Assembly: GCA_947179155.2 (NCBI GenBank)
Contig: OX359275.1
Coordinates: forward strand, 41,401,898 to 41,465,897
Direction of reading: 5' to 3'
Source of the DNA: Hedera helix
Taxonomy: Eukaryota; Streptophyta; Magnoliopsida; Apiales; Araliaceae
Length of the DNA stretch: 64,000 nt
A program made the translations under genes and the position numbers. How positions within the stretch are numbered: the stretch's first letter is position 1; every line of letters starts with the position of its first letter. The notes beneath the pieces are model-generated. The model saw nothing but the letters and a program-made list of their open reading frames with translations. It was not told the DNA's origin and ran no database searches. Positions 50,217 through 61,838 of this stretch are shown here, piece after piece.

Positions 50217-50721
50217 AGTAGAAGGTACCGCAAGCAAAAAAACTATTTAATTCCTCGGTTCCTCCTCCCTACCTACGTGTTACGGTGGGTTAGAGTTCAC
50301 CAAAACAAAACTAACTCTGTGGAATGGCATCAACATTCAACATAGAGCGTGAACCATTAATTAATTTTCTTGTAAATTAAGGCACTTCAAATAAATCAAA
50401 ATCAAGATTGACCAGAAATACTGAATAGTGCTAATGTTAGCTTTCTAGAAGTTAATGCATATTGACAGTTTGTTTTCTTCTTTCCAGGAGGAGTTTCCAC
50501 TGTTTCAACCAAACAGATCCTACTCCTAAATCCTAGCTAGCTAATGATAATAATCACCAAAAGGCAAAAGCAGTAGTAGTAGTAAGTCGTGAAACTTGGT
50601 ACTAAATTCAGTCAGATGAAAAGAGGGAGGATGAATTAAGCATACACAACTTCACCATTATCAAGCAAATTTGCAGTCCTGATATACAACAGCACGTGAA
50701 AAGCTAGCGAGCGAACAGAAA

Positions 50722-51183
50722 TCAAGCCGACTTATTCATCATCTTTTTGAACTCCTCAAAGTTAACATTACCGTCACCATCAACATCAACGGAGCTTATC
50801 ATCTTCCGGCAATCCTTCAGCGAGCACTTCTCTCCCAAGCTCTTCATCACAGCGTGCAACTCACTCGCCGAGATAAGGCCGTTCTTGTCTCTGTCGTACA
50901 AGTCGAACGCGTCGCGCATATCCTTGTTTGCGCTGTCGGGACCGCCGCGGTGGAAGTCGATGAACTCCTTCAGATCAATGGCGCCGTCTCCGTCGGTGTC
51001 GATTTCAGACATTATGCGGTGGAGCTCGTCGGGAGTCGTATCGGTGCCGAGTGCACCTAGTATCGATCCGAGCTCTGATAAATCGATTTTTCCATCGCCG
51101 TTAGCGTCGAACTTGTTGAATACCACTTTAACTTCTTCCATATCGCCTAATAATGTTGAGTCGTTGCCTTCACTCTTTGCCAT
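50722..51183 (-). CDS. Calmodulin-like protein with four EF-hands
   Basis: Single-exon gene, 153 aa, typical length for plant calmodulin-like (CML) proteins of the CML23-27 group, which sense cytosolic Ca2+ and relay it to targets. Four canonical 12-residue loops are visible: DANGDGKIDLSE (about 25-36), DTDGDGAIDLKE (about 61-72), DRDKNGLISASE (about 98-109) and DVDGDGNVNFEE (about 134-145). All have acidic residues at positions 1, 3 and 12. No signal peptide or membrane segment. The start ATG is the only one before the first EF-hand, and the gene lacks introns as is usual for CMLs. It is divergently oriented from the polcalcin gene 6 kb away. The exact CML number is not assigned. Confidence 0.93.
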   Translation of the reverse strand: MAKSEGNDSTLLGDMEEVKVVFNKFDANGDGKIDLSELGSILGALGTDTTPDELHRIMSEIDTDGDGAIDLKEFIDFHRGGPDSANKDMRDAFDLYDRDKNGLISASELHAVMKSLGEKCSLKDCRKMISSVDVDGDGNVNFEEFKKMMNKSA

Positions 51184-51309
51184 TATGATACTCTAGGGAG
51201 AGAGAGAAATAACTGAGAAAAGTATAGGATTCTGAAATTTTGCAACTTGAAAATAAGGCAGCAGCGTTTTTTTAATATTTATTTTATGATCATCAAAGCA
51301 GCAAACATT

Positions 51310-51316
51310 AATTTAT
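51310..51316 (-). promoter_or_regulatory. Possible TATA box of the calmodulin-like gene
   Basis: TATAAAT on the minus strand about 130 bp before the ATG. Another AT-rich candidate (ctatatatg) lies near 51358-51366. Support is spacing only. Confidence 0.3.
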
Positions 51317-51383
51317 AATTGCGTGTGCTTATAAGTAATAGGATCTATGTCAATTTACATATATAGTCGAAGTCGACTGCGAG

Positions 51384-52329
51384 AGTTCGTATAAAGGAGT
51401 ACGTTTCACGCTGTTTCAACGCGTAGCGTGTCGCAAGGGGATGGATACGGAGAGGCGGATCAGCTAGTAGCTTCTTACGCGGTTAGAGTCTAGGGAAATG
51501 TTTGATTGAAATTACATCCATACCCTTTCTTACCTTTTTTTTTTAATATTAAAAAGTATACTCTCTTACAGTTCCAGCGATCCACATTCCACAGTATCAA
51601 ATATAAATCATGTTTTAAGATTATTCTATTCTACGCACTATATTTAAAGGAAGTTATCATCAAAATTTTATTATATTCAGATATTGTATTGATTCTCGTC
51701 ATGTGTATGTTTATTTACACACGTTTAGTATATTCGAAGCATTTGACGTATTTAAAAATCACATTTGTGTAGAAATAATATATTTTTAATAAAATTTATT
51801 TAATTTATAGACGCAATAACGTACAAGACTAACTTATATGTTATTTCAAACAAATAAAAGTTCGAATCAAAAGTTGTGTTGGTAAGATTAATTAGTTGAA
51901 CACCTCAACTAAAATCTGTCACCTTCCTGGCTTTCTCAGATTGGAATGCAACGTTGATGACCAACAAGTAAAGATTTGACAATGGCAAGGCTTGAACTCG
52001 CCTGGTTTGTGTATTAGAATATTTCTATTATAGGAATACAGAAACTCAAAAATAGAAAAAGAAATTCTAGATAATACATACCCACAGCGTGGTTTCAGTT
52101 ATAGCCAGCCAGCCCATTAAGTCTTCATTGCGGGTTAGTTGACGATGTAATCATAATTGTACATGGTTCAGATCCACATCATCAGTAAACTTATTACTCT
52201 CTTAACATTGTTTTTATTATGATGATATTAATTAATAAAAGTAATTAAATATTAAAAGTTCTATGTTACTTATATATATATAATTAATTTGAGAACAGAG
52301 ATTTTTTTATAAAGAATGGCCTTACGAAA
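51384..52329. other. Spacer upstream of the fructokinase relic
   Basis: No supported gene. The 88-aa frame at 51506-51772 is AT-rich and lacks family features. Confidence 0.4.
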
Positions 52330-52421
52330 TTTCGACATTAGAAATTATAAAGTTTGGGTCGAGGACAGTTGGCGCTGAGATCGAGGTAGTTTGGCGTCTA
52401 AAGCTCGCTATGGTTCTATAA

Positions 52422-52768
52422 GGCCATCTCCAGCAGATGGACTATATTATGGACTATATTTAGTCCATATGACATCATCAAATGTCCTTTAGTCTTCTAC
52501 CATTCCAGCAGATGGACTATCCCATGGACTATAATATAAAAAGATTAAAATAATTAATAAATTTAACAAAACTCCTATCATCTTTCTACTTTTCTATTTA
52601 AATATTAATAAATTTATAGTCCATGGACTATCTCATTCATAGATATAGTCTTTTGAGGATATCAAATATAGTCTTGGACTATATTTAATCCATCTGCTGG
52701 AGCGGAAGTATAAATCCCAGACTAAATATAGTCTAGGAATGCATTGCAAAGCATTGCTGGAGATGCTC
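52422..52768. mobile_element. Tourist/PIF-Harbinger-like MITE inside a fructokinase exon
   Basis: 347 bp with inverted ends ggccatctccagca and gagcatctccagca (read from the right), flanked by TAA at 52419-52421 and 52769-52771. Removing the element and one TAA restores the codons for GSISLIT, proving insertion into a coding exon. Internal inverted atagtcca/tggactat motifs make it strongly fold-back. Confidence 0.85.
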
Positions 52769-53233
52769 TAAGTTTAATTACAGAACCATGCAAATCAACA
52801 CATATTGCAGCTGCAAAAGTTACGAAGGATGCTGGTGTGAGTCTTATGACCCCAATCTAAGACTTCCTTCCGAGTAATTATTCAGTAGTGGGCACTAGTC
52901 ACGTAATGTCTTACACCACTCATGTGGTGTCGTATAAACACTTAAAAGTAAAATGACTTATTTTAAATACTCACATAACATCGTATAAGTTGTGTGAGGC
53001 ACCACATGACTGTCATGAAGTATCTAATAATTTTTCCCTCCGGTGTGGCCATCTGTAGAGAGTGCCAGAGAAGAGAAGGAATCCTAAGCATATGGGAAAC
53101 GGCGGATATAATTAACGTAGGGTCCTTTTATATGAATAATCTGATATCTAGCATCTTCTTGAAAGAAGATGAGCCATGCAATGGAAGATGCAATTGTAAA
53201 TTTGTAATACTACTTTTTTTATGGTATTATTAG

Positions 53234-53746
53234 TAGGGGTGAGCAAAAAATCGAATTGTCTTCAAAATCGTACTAACGATTTTGGCGTATATGGCGGTTT
53301 TAAGTAGTTAAAAAACCACAAATGCGGTTTATTTTTGGACAAAACCGCATTTAAGAAATCGCACCGCACTATACACTGTCAAAATTGAGCATATCAAGAA
53401 GTATTATTATAATGTACAAATATTTAAAATTATCCAAAATTATAATTATCTCTTTTTAAAATTTTCATATGTAAGGATATATCATTATTCATGTTTTTAG
53501 ATTCTATTTTGCTTTTGTTTAGACAAAATATTATAAGTAAAATTGTGTGTTATCAAAGTAGTATTTAATATTGTGTAATACTAAATTATATAAAATTTAA
53601 TTATTTCAATTGGTTTTGGAATTGAAACCGCACCAAATAAAATCGCACCGCACGATTCAAAACCGCACCACACCACACCAATCACAAGCGATTTCATGTG
53701 CGGTTTAAATTTCAAACCATATTAAATCGCACCATGCTCATCCCTA
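53234..53746. mobile_element. hAT-type MITE in a fructokinase intron
   Basis: 513 bp, ends taggggtgagca and tagggatgagca (read from the right), flanked by ATTATTAG (53226-53233) and ATGATTAG (53747-53754). Rich in ACCGCA/TGCGGT motifs. It lies in the intron between the SIWETADIIN and ISEEDIS pieces. Confidence 0.82.
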
Positions 53747-54668
53747 ATGATTAGTATTGATGTCAGATAAGTGAAGAGGATATATCCTTTTTGACGAAAG
53801 GAGATATCAAGTTGTACCATCCAAATCTTAGGTTGCTCCTTGTCGAAGGTCCAGATGGTTGTAGATATTACACAAAGGTAAGGCCCAATTTGTATTGTCT
53901 TAATATTATGATAAACATAGGGTCCTGTTAATATTATTTCATTCGTCTTTCTGCATGTGCTTATGTACCCATCTTCAGATGCGTGCATATTTGTTTTGAA
54001 AAGGATTGAGTTTTTATTATTAACAGTTATTTGATTTGCAACACTTCCCTTTGATAAGTAATTACTTGATTAAAAACGCAAGAAGATGGGTTTGCATACT
54101 CTTTTTACTGTCCTCAATTTTTTAACCCAAGCTACATCGGTTTCATGTTGCAGTTTCACTGGGTTAGTAACTCTAGAGGTATAAATTGATATAAAAAGAA
54201 TTATAACAATAATTGAATTTTATTCAGAAAAGTATTTATCAACATAATACTTAGAATGTTGATTTCAATATAACATATCACATTTTATCTCGACTTCAAA
54301 TCATCCAGCACTCTTTGTCTTACATGGCCTAAGGTCTGCTGATGAACAACTTGAGTTTAAAACGTTTACTCCGTCCATTGCAGAGAATTAATGTATTCCC
54401 TTACCACGGGATATGTTTGGTGCTATTTTTGAAAAGTTGTTCTTAAAATATAAAAATACAGATATGCCGATGCCATATATATCTCTCCTCTTACAAACAA
54501 TGATCAAGTTGCATTTCTGAGGATTCCCTCTTAATTCTTGTTGAATAGATGCATGTTGATAATCTAAAACACTAGAGAAGTTGTCAAGGGTGAGTAAGAC
54601 TCTAAGGGATGCCTCTTTTTGGGTCATTTATAGAATTTGAGCTGATTTGAGAGAAGAAAACTCATAGG

Positions 54669-55192
54669 CAGGGGTGGCTCAAGACAATTTGAGGCCTAAA
54701 GCGATAATTTTAAATGAGGCCTTTTATATTTAGTATGTTTTTTTATTGATTTTTATGGTCAAATTAATTATTTTTTAAATCAATATATCTTATTATTATT
54801 TAATATATGTATAAAAATCCTATAAACATTATAAACTATATAAAATTTAGTACTAATCTCAATGTTTACTTTTTTGAAAATTTAAATATATATGTTTAAT
54901 TGTTAATTTTAAAAATAGTTAATTTGATTACAAAAGTCAATAGATGATTTTTATTTTGAGACGAAGTAAATATTAAATTTTTTTATTTTAATGAGGCTTT
55001 TTTTTATAATGTTAATTTTTTTTAGGTATTTAATATTTGTATTGGACTATGGGCCCTAAGGATTGATTGAGTTTATATTTTTATAAGATTTTTTTTACAT
55101 AAATTATTTATAGTATATAAAAATTTGAGGCCTTCCTTTGAGATGGGGCCTAAAGCCCAGGCTTTTTTTCCCATACCATAGGGCCGGCCCTG
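54669..55192. mobile_element. hAT-type non-autonomous element in a fructokinase intron
   Basis: 524 bp with CAGGG termini (caggggtggctc on the left, cagggccggccct read from the right) and a perfect 8-bp target duplication CTCATAGG (54661-54668 and 55193-55200). AT-rich core with GAGGCCTAAAGC-like motifs near both ends. Non-coding. Confidence 0.87.
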
Positions 55193-57403
55193 CTCATAGG
55201 TGTTGTAGTGTGTTGAACCTTTTTGATATGATAGGTCAGCATTTGCTGATCATGGTAATTATAATTTTTCCTTCTAGTAATTGTGTTTTAACTCGAGCCT
55301 TGTTGATTTTACTGGAGTTTAGTGGGAGAGTTAAAGGTTTAAAGGTACTTGTACACCACAGGCGCTGGAGATCCTTTTGTAGCTGGAATATTATCACAAC
55401 TAGCTGCTGATGATTAATTGTTTCAGGTATCAGTTTCAGCTATGTACTTGGTCATGCTTGTGCAGTGTTGATACTTTATTATTGTCTCCTTCATTTTCCT
55501 AGTGAGCAAGTTGTGCTATATAATATATACTTATTATATGCTGAATAACTAACAATTGTTTTTGTCATTTACTACTCCTACCTTGTGGCCTTAGTTAAGT
55601 GCAATGTTGACTGGTAAATCTTTTCCATGATGGCCAACTATTTTTCTTTCTTTTTTTTGATTTGATGCCTTGTATAATTTGTGAGAACTCTGTGCTCGGA
55701 TGAGTCCTGTTGGATTGCCCATGCATGTGCATGACAGTTTGTCTCATCATGACCCTTCGTATGCCTTTGAAATAGTAGATGGATATTTTGCGGGCGAGTA
55801 TATGAAAGTTATCATCATTTGGTGCATCGGAATCAGACTTGAGTTCAAATGAGCATATTCCTATCACATGAAGATCACTTCCTCGAACTGGAATGTGTCA
55901 CGTACTCACTTTAGTTCCATTCAATGAAGTAAATAGCATAATGAATTTGGTACAAACTTTTATCTTGAGAAAACCATAACGATGTCCCTATATTTTGACT
56001 TGGTCATCTAATTACCATTCTAGACATTTAGATAATTCTATGAATAGATTAAGAAGCGTAAAGATAGAACCTGATCTCTTTCAGTAAGCATTCTGAACTC
56101 ATGGAATTCTTGGAAATGCAGGAAACTCCTACAATAATTTATTTAATTATTTTGAATTGAGCAGAAATCACATGCAGTTTCTTTTTTATTTTTCAAAGTG
56201 AAAATGACCCAAATTCCGAATAAATTGGCTTGTACTTTTTCATGAGCTTCTCACTTTCATTCTTTTTAATCCCTTTGTGCCATTTTCAAAGTTTCTGCAC
56301 AAATTTTCATTTATTCTTGCTCTATTGACTGGTGTTTACATATTGTCACAAAGTATGCTAAAGAACTTTTATTTCATTATTTCGATCTCTCGTCGTTTTA
56401 GACAACTAGTTCAATTTGTAATAGTCTTCGATATCCATATCTTTGTCCAAATGATGATATATACGATATTTGCAGGAAGAGGGCCTAATAAGGGATGCTC
56501 TCAGATTTGCCAATGCCTGTGGAGCGCTGAGTGTGATGGAGAGAGGTGCAATTCTAGCTTTGCCAACTAGAGAAGCTGTGCTGATTTCCTTGCTCGAGTC
56601 AGTAGCATAGGTTTTCACCCAATACTCTTTAACCATATTACTACCTCCCTAATCCCTCCCAAAATATTCAATTGCTAAAGACATTAGTGATTAGACCATT
56701 CTTGTGCAATAATATCCAAAATAATGAATAAAATTTTCCGTCTTTAAAGTCTATTCATTTGTTTCATGCTTTTCATTTATCTGCTGTTCTTGGCTAAATC
56801 CTCCAAGTGGAAAAAAAAAACATTTTTCATGAGAACAATCTTCGACTTTATTAGGTCAATATGTCATTATCGAGCTTAACCATCAATTTGTGATGCGAAC
56901 TGCCAAAGCTAGTTCACCGTTATTGGCTAAAAACATGACTTCTGGAGGGCGACCCAAGTAAAAGATTTCTCAATCTTATTATTTAGTTTTCATAAGGAAT
57001 CTGAGATTTAATATCTGTCTTCCAGGTGTTTCAATCACCTGAAAAACCTGGGGTTACCTTATTCTTGTTTTGAATTTGTTAAGCCAGGAATACTTGGCAC
57101 AAGATCCAGGGCCCAGGGGCTTAAAAAAGTAGTAGTAACTCAAGTTAAGTGCGGCAGGTATCAAGTTTGAATATGTTGTGCTGGCAGCAATGGTAAAGAA
57201 TTCGTTAGAGGGTTACTTTAACAAAATTTATAGATCCTTGTTTCCACAATGTTATACGGTGGCAAATTTCCCCGTTTCCGGCAGTTAAGGAAGCTGCAGT
57301 AAAACAGTTAAAATTTCTTTTTTAGGTGATCAATTATTTACCTCAAAAAGTTACTTATCCCGAATCAAATGGATGACCATACCCTTTCCAGTAAACTTTC
57401 TCT

Positions 57404-57410
57404 TTATAAG
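57404..57410 (+). promoter_or_regulatory. TATA-like box of the polcalcin gene
   Basis: TTATAAG about 100 bp before the ATG, followed by an A/C-rich leader. Spacing is normal for a plant promoter. Confidence 0.5.
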
Positions 57411-57508
57411 CCATTCTATTTATTCCCATCTCGAACTCAAAACTGAAAAAAAAACAAAACCATTGCCATCAGAAAAAATTCTTTTATTAACCACCATTAC
57501 AACCAACA

Positions 57509-57763
57509 ATGGCTGATGATGCAGCAGACGTGGCCGAGCGCGACAGAATCTTCAAGAAGTTTGATGCCAATGGCGATGGCAAAATATCAGCAGCAGAACT
57601 GGGAGATTCTTTGAAGGCACTTGGTTCCGTTACAGCAGAAGAAGTCAAACGAATGATGACTGAAATCGACACCGATGGCGATGGGTACATTTCATACGAG
57701 GAATTCACGGATTTTGCCCGTGCCAATAAGGGTTTAATGAAGGATGTTGCCAAGATATTCTAG
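57509..57763 (+). CDS. Polcalcin (two-EF-hand pollen calcium-binding protein)
   Basis: Single-exon gene of 84 aa, the standard polcalcin length. Two canonical EF-hand loops are visible: DANGDGKISAAE (about 19-30) and DTDGDGYISYEE (about 54-65). The end, DVAKIF, is characteristic of the family. Polcalcins are small cytosolic Ca2+-binding proteins expressed in pollen, probably acting in pollen-tube calcium signalling; several are minor pollen allergens (family knowledge). The ATG follows an A/C-rich leader (gttac-free, ccaaccaacaATGG-like context) suited to initiation. No signal peptide. Among known polcalcins it looks close to those of the olive order, but this was not tested. Pollen-specific expression is inferred from the family, not from the sequence. 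Confidence 0.95.
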   Translation: MADDAADVAERDRIFKKFDANGDGKISAAELGDSLKALGSVTAEEVKRMMTEIDTDGDGYISYEEFTDFARANKGLMKDVAKIF

Positions 57764-58830
57764 TCTCTATCTATATCTCTCTTTATACCTAGGTACCATA
57801 TATTTGAATCTGTTTTTCAGTGTATTCAATCCAACCGGTACGGTATTCTTTTTGGGATCTTTTGTTTACATATATATAATTCACTAACAAAAAGGTTGGT
57901 TCATTTGTCACCATGCATGAGATCTCAAGTGTATGGAAATTTTTTAAACCACGTGGCCTTTTATAGTAATAATATTCTAGTTCTAGTTGCCCAACTATTG
58001 TGATTATTGTACTTCAAGAATCAATTATTTTTCTTGTGAACCTAAACCGAAAAGGATGGTTCAAATCTTTCCGTTTCATTATGAGTAGATGGAGGGTGAA
58101 GCATCTTTATCAAAGAAGACTGAATAAATAAATAAATCGCCATAAATTACAAGAAAGATGAAATTTAATATTCATACTTGCATTCACGGAAGGAATTTCA
58201 ACCTTTTCCATACTTGTATTCATGGCATGGCATTGCAACCTTTTCAGTGGGGAAATAGAACAAACTTTTGGCAGAATCAAAATGTGCTACAAGCACGCAA
58301 ACTATTTTCTGTATATCCAATTTTAACAAATTATGTAAACCATAATATCACTGCATTTGTGGTGTGCTTGAACTTTCCTTTTGCGTCTCATATAATATTT
58401 CTGAATTCCGTCAGAAATATACGACTACTTCAGTACTTCATGTACAATTGTGGAGAGTGATAACTGATATATATTTTGTGATCAATGAGGAGAAATATGG
58501 AATACAATAAAAAGAATAAACATACAAAACCAAGTGCTTGCCAAAGAAAAGTAAATCGAAATGATCACCACTGGTTACTGATAGGCTGTAAAGTTTCTAA
58601 AATCTCCACCCTCAGCAGTTATCCTTCTCTTTGTAGAGAAGAGAAAAGCATGTACAGATGTAAATGCTCACCATACTACTAGATCACTATATACAATTCC
58701 AAAACTTGCAAATTCTATACCCAAAATTACCTCTTCAAGCAGAACGCTAAAGAAAATGGCTGGAGTCCATCTTAAGTATCCTATCATCTCAACAACAGCT
58801 CAAGTGATCATCATCTTCAAATTCTGAAAC
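57764..58830. other. Spacer between polcalcin and the kinase gene
   Basis: Convergent 3' ends: polcalcin ends at 57763 and the kinase stop is at 58831-58833. No further gene. The 100-aa frame at 58158-58460 starts with a short duplicated motif (cttgcattcacgg and cttgtattcatgg) and shows no domain. Confidence 0.45.
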
Positions 58831-61800
58831 TCATAGCATCGCCAAAGCTAAATAATTCTTCATTTCACTTTTTGTTTGCTGTATCTGAGAGTAACTGTCA
58901 ATGACAGAACCATTTCCGGGAAAATTAGATTTCTTCTTATTGTAAAAGTTAGGTTCTACTTCTCTCAGTATTGAAATAATTTCATTGATGTTGGACCTCC
59001 GGGATTCGTCACTGACTATACAAGCATCTGCAGCTTGAACCATCCGACCTATTTGTTTTAGATTTCTCTTAGTGAACTTGATATGCAGGTCGATCAATTC
59101 TTCAATGGCTCCTTGCTGCAAAAGTGGTTTGCCTGCAACAGAAGAAATGATATGTCTTTAATATAGTACCTCCATAAATTTACTAGACAGAAATTTTAAA
59201 TTAACGAGACAGAATCTTCGTCTCCCTGCCCCTCAAGAAGGATTATGCCTGAATCACATTGGTATGATATAGCAGAAACTAGACATTTGGTAATATATTG
59301 ATTCATCCGTTTGAAATTAAGGTGCAGTCATTGTGATGCAAAAGGGAATTCACCCGAGAAACACCGCCATACCACAAATGATCAAAACCTAATAACAGGT
59401 TCAGATCTTCTGTTCTTTCTACCAAACACAAACTATTCCAATATCCTCCATAAGTATTTTAAGGCATATAACTATCAATGGATTCATTAAGGGTAAAAGA
59501 CAACATGAGGAAGAAGACAAGGATGTCATGTTGTCGCATTAAAATGAATGAATAAGTGATGTCATTAGAGAAATATGTCAATTAGCTTACATCTGTTTGT
59601 TTATCAAAAGGATATCCTACTTGCAACTATATATTTGAACATTTAAGTTTTTCAGAACCATTTAGATTTATGGGATGCCCACTTCTTTATAGGAAGCTAC
59701 ACACCATTAGATTTTAAAACATAAGAGAGTTTAATATCAAAGGGGAATTAAGAAGCAAGTAAATTAATGGCCTACCCATGAAATCAAGTTCTCTTCACGG
59801 GGTCCTCTTCTTGATTCAATTGGCTTCCTCCCAGTTATCAGTTCCAAGAGAACTACCCCAAAGGCATAAACATCAATTTTATCAGATATTTTCCCATGCC
59901 GGAAATATTCAGGAGCCAAATACCTGCACATTAGATTTATAGATTCCTTAAATGAAAATCTCCAAATAAATCAATAAAGATTCTTTTTAGTTCTTTTTCC
60001 AGTTGTTTTCGAGAATTGAGATCATACCCAAAAGTTCCCTCAACAGTTTTGCAAAGAGAAGGTACTGAAGGTGCTCGAGTCCATGTAGCTAATCCAAAAT
60101 CACATAAGTGCAATATCATTTGAAGTATTGAGATAACACATAATAACTGATCAAATGTCTATTACTGATCAACAGCCGGATCTCTGTGTTAACACAATCA
60201 AATTCGACTACAATGATAAAAATTTACTAAAACAAATTTATCTCACCTTGGGTATTTTTTTGGAAGAGAGAAGAATGTTCAAGGGCTTAATGTCTCTATG
60301 GACTACACATATTTCAGTTCCATTATGTAAATAGCCAGCTGCCTCTGCAATTCCCATTGCGACCTTATACCTCACAGACCATGGAAGTGAGGAACCACCC
60401 TTCACTCCCCTCTTCTTTTCTGCAAAATGACTAATATTATTTAACTCAAATTCAAACAAAAATTAAAAGATAATTCCATTTTTTAGAAGAATAAGAAATC
60501 ATACCATGTAAATATCGCTCTAAGCTTCCACCAGATACATATTTGTATACCAAAAACAAACCCTCCTCTTGATCAATACAAAAACCAACAAGAGGAACAA
60601 TACAGGGATTGTGGAGAGAACTAGAAATCATCAATTCCCTACAAAATGCTTTTGAAGACTCTTTATCTTCTTTATCCAGCCGCTTGATCACGAACCCAAC
60701 TTTTCCTCTAAAAACACAGCTCAATGCACCTCTGCCCAAAACTCTGCCCACCCAACTGTTCGGGAGTTTTTTTTTTTTTTTTTACTTAAATTTAAAATTT
60801 TAATAGATTTATAAGTTAAAATTTTAATAGATTTATAAGTAAAAGTGTTCGGCATTACTTTTATTTATAAGTCGATAATTATAAATAATAGTTGTGGATG
60901 TGTTCGATTAATAATGACTTATAAGTTAAAATAAAATATAAAAATTACTAAAATAGCCTTCACTAAAAATAATATGTTAAAATAAAATAGGGCAAAATGG
61001 ATATTTCAATAGGTTTGACCAAAAAACTTAAAAAATGACTTATAAGTCAAAAAAAATAAGTAAGTAAAATTTACTTTATTTTTTTTTACTTATAAGTTGG
61101 TATATAAGTCAATAACAAACATCTTTTTTTACAAAATTAACTTATAAATTAGGTTGACCAACTTATAAGTTAGCGCAGAACAGCCCCCAAAGAAAACCAT
61201 TAAAATCACATATAAATAAAAAAAACAAAATAAGATATAATAGAATTAGAAATAAATCCAAGTGAGTACCTTTTGAAAAATGGACCAAAAAGAATTTCAG
61301 AATAACTGAATCTAACCAGGCTATGGACCACAGGAGATATACTCCTCTCCAATGACTCAATTCTGCTCCATTTTAGCTCTCGAGATCGAGATTCAATCAA
61401 CCCATTGTCCAAACTCACCGTTAAAACGGTGGCCGGACAAGAATTTTTCACATTCATTGATTCAAGTTCAACCTGAGAGCAAAAACTGAACCTGAATGAG
61501 GAATGAACTGATTGAGGGTCAGCACTTGTCAGTTCTGCACCACACCCACCAGTCTCTGCAAGTAACCAAGCTTTGTTGTGCTCAGAATTCTTGCCGTACT
61601 TCTTTCTATCCCTCTGATCCTTGCCAGAACTCAACCATTTGGAAGGTGGAAGAAGACAAGAAAGCCCAGATTCCCAAATCATTTTGTGGAGCTGAGTCTT
61701 GAATCTTAGCTCATCATAGTTAGTAGAGGATTGCTGATTAGTAACTAAAGAACAAGTATTTGTAGAAAGAGGCTCTCGAGAGAGAGAGTTCAAATAGTAC

Positions 61801-61838
61801 ATTGGGAAACCCATATTTTGAGTGGAACAGAAACCCAA
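58831..61838 (-). CDS. Receptor-like cytoplasmic kinase, six exons, two doubtful splice junctions
   Basis: Exons on the minus strand: 61838-61270, 60755-60505, 60419-60247, 60146-60028 (or 60107-60028), 59923-59776 and 59132-58831. The roughly 520-aa product has a 190-aa plant-specific N-terminus (start MGFCSTQNMGFPMYYLNSLS), no signal peptide or membrane segment, then a kinase domain: P-loop LGRGALSCVFRG, VIKRLDKEDK lysine, HRDIKPLN, DFGLA, GTFG/YLAPEYF and VYAFGVVLLELITGRKPIE. It would phosphorylate Ser/Thr in the cytosol or at the plasma membrane. Oddities: the P-loop to lysine segment is short; the expected acceptor before LCDFG reads AC, not AG (an upstream AG adds 13 codons in frame); exons 5 and 6 do not join in phase with GT-AG sites; and intron 1 is mostly a MITE. 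It may be functional with unusual splicing, decaying, or affected by a sequence error. Confidence 0.75.
60756..61186. mobile_element. AT-rich hAT-like MITE filling kinase intron 1
   Basis: The ends are inverted over a short stretch (ctgttcgggag on the left, ctgttctgcgc read from the right), with many ACTTATAAGT motifs inside, as in the elements at 519-929 and 8779-16710. Flanks TTGGGTGG and TTTGGGGG (minus strand) could be a decayed 8-bp duplication. On the gene strand the element ends in CGAACAG, so its last two bases serve as the acceptor AG of exon 2. Confidence 0.55.

Larger units (their letters stand above)
52330..56610 (+). pseudogene. Plastid-type fructokinase (pfkB family) pseudogene
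   Basis: Six coding pieces in the right order: about 52385-52421 and 52772-52882 (GSISLITEPCKSTHIAAAKV then YDPNLRLP), 53036-53116 (GILSIWETADIIN), 53767-53877 (ISEEDISFLTKGD...GCRYYTK), 55318-55426 (FSGRVKGLKV...TTGAGDPFVAGILSQLA), and 56476-56610 (EEGLIRDALRFANACGALSV to the stop). The pfkB signature with catalytic GAGD is present. Lesions: a Tourist-like MITE inside the first piece, frameshifts before YDPNLR, near 53040 and before TTGAGD, an in-frame TAA after LAAD (about 55414), and small deletions in the fourth piece. N-terminal exons were not found. Active relatives phosphorylate fructose; this copy cannot. The sequence best resembles plastid fructokinases. Confidence 0.88.

Noticed and set aside
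50747..51196. 149-aa plus-strand frame opposite the calmodulin-like gene
   Set aside because: Antisense shadow of the four-EF-hand gene.
51951..52010. Possible SINE with a B-box-like GAGTTCAAGCC on the minus strand
   Set aside because: No matching A box at the right distance and no target duplication.
55595..55867. 90-aa minus-strand frame
   Set aside because: Lies within a fructokinase pseudogene intron, with no domain signature.
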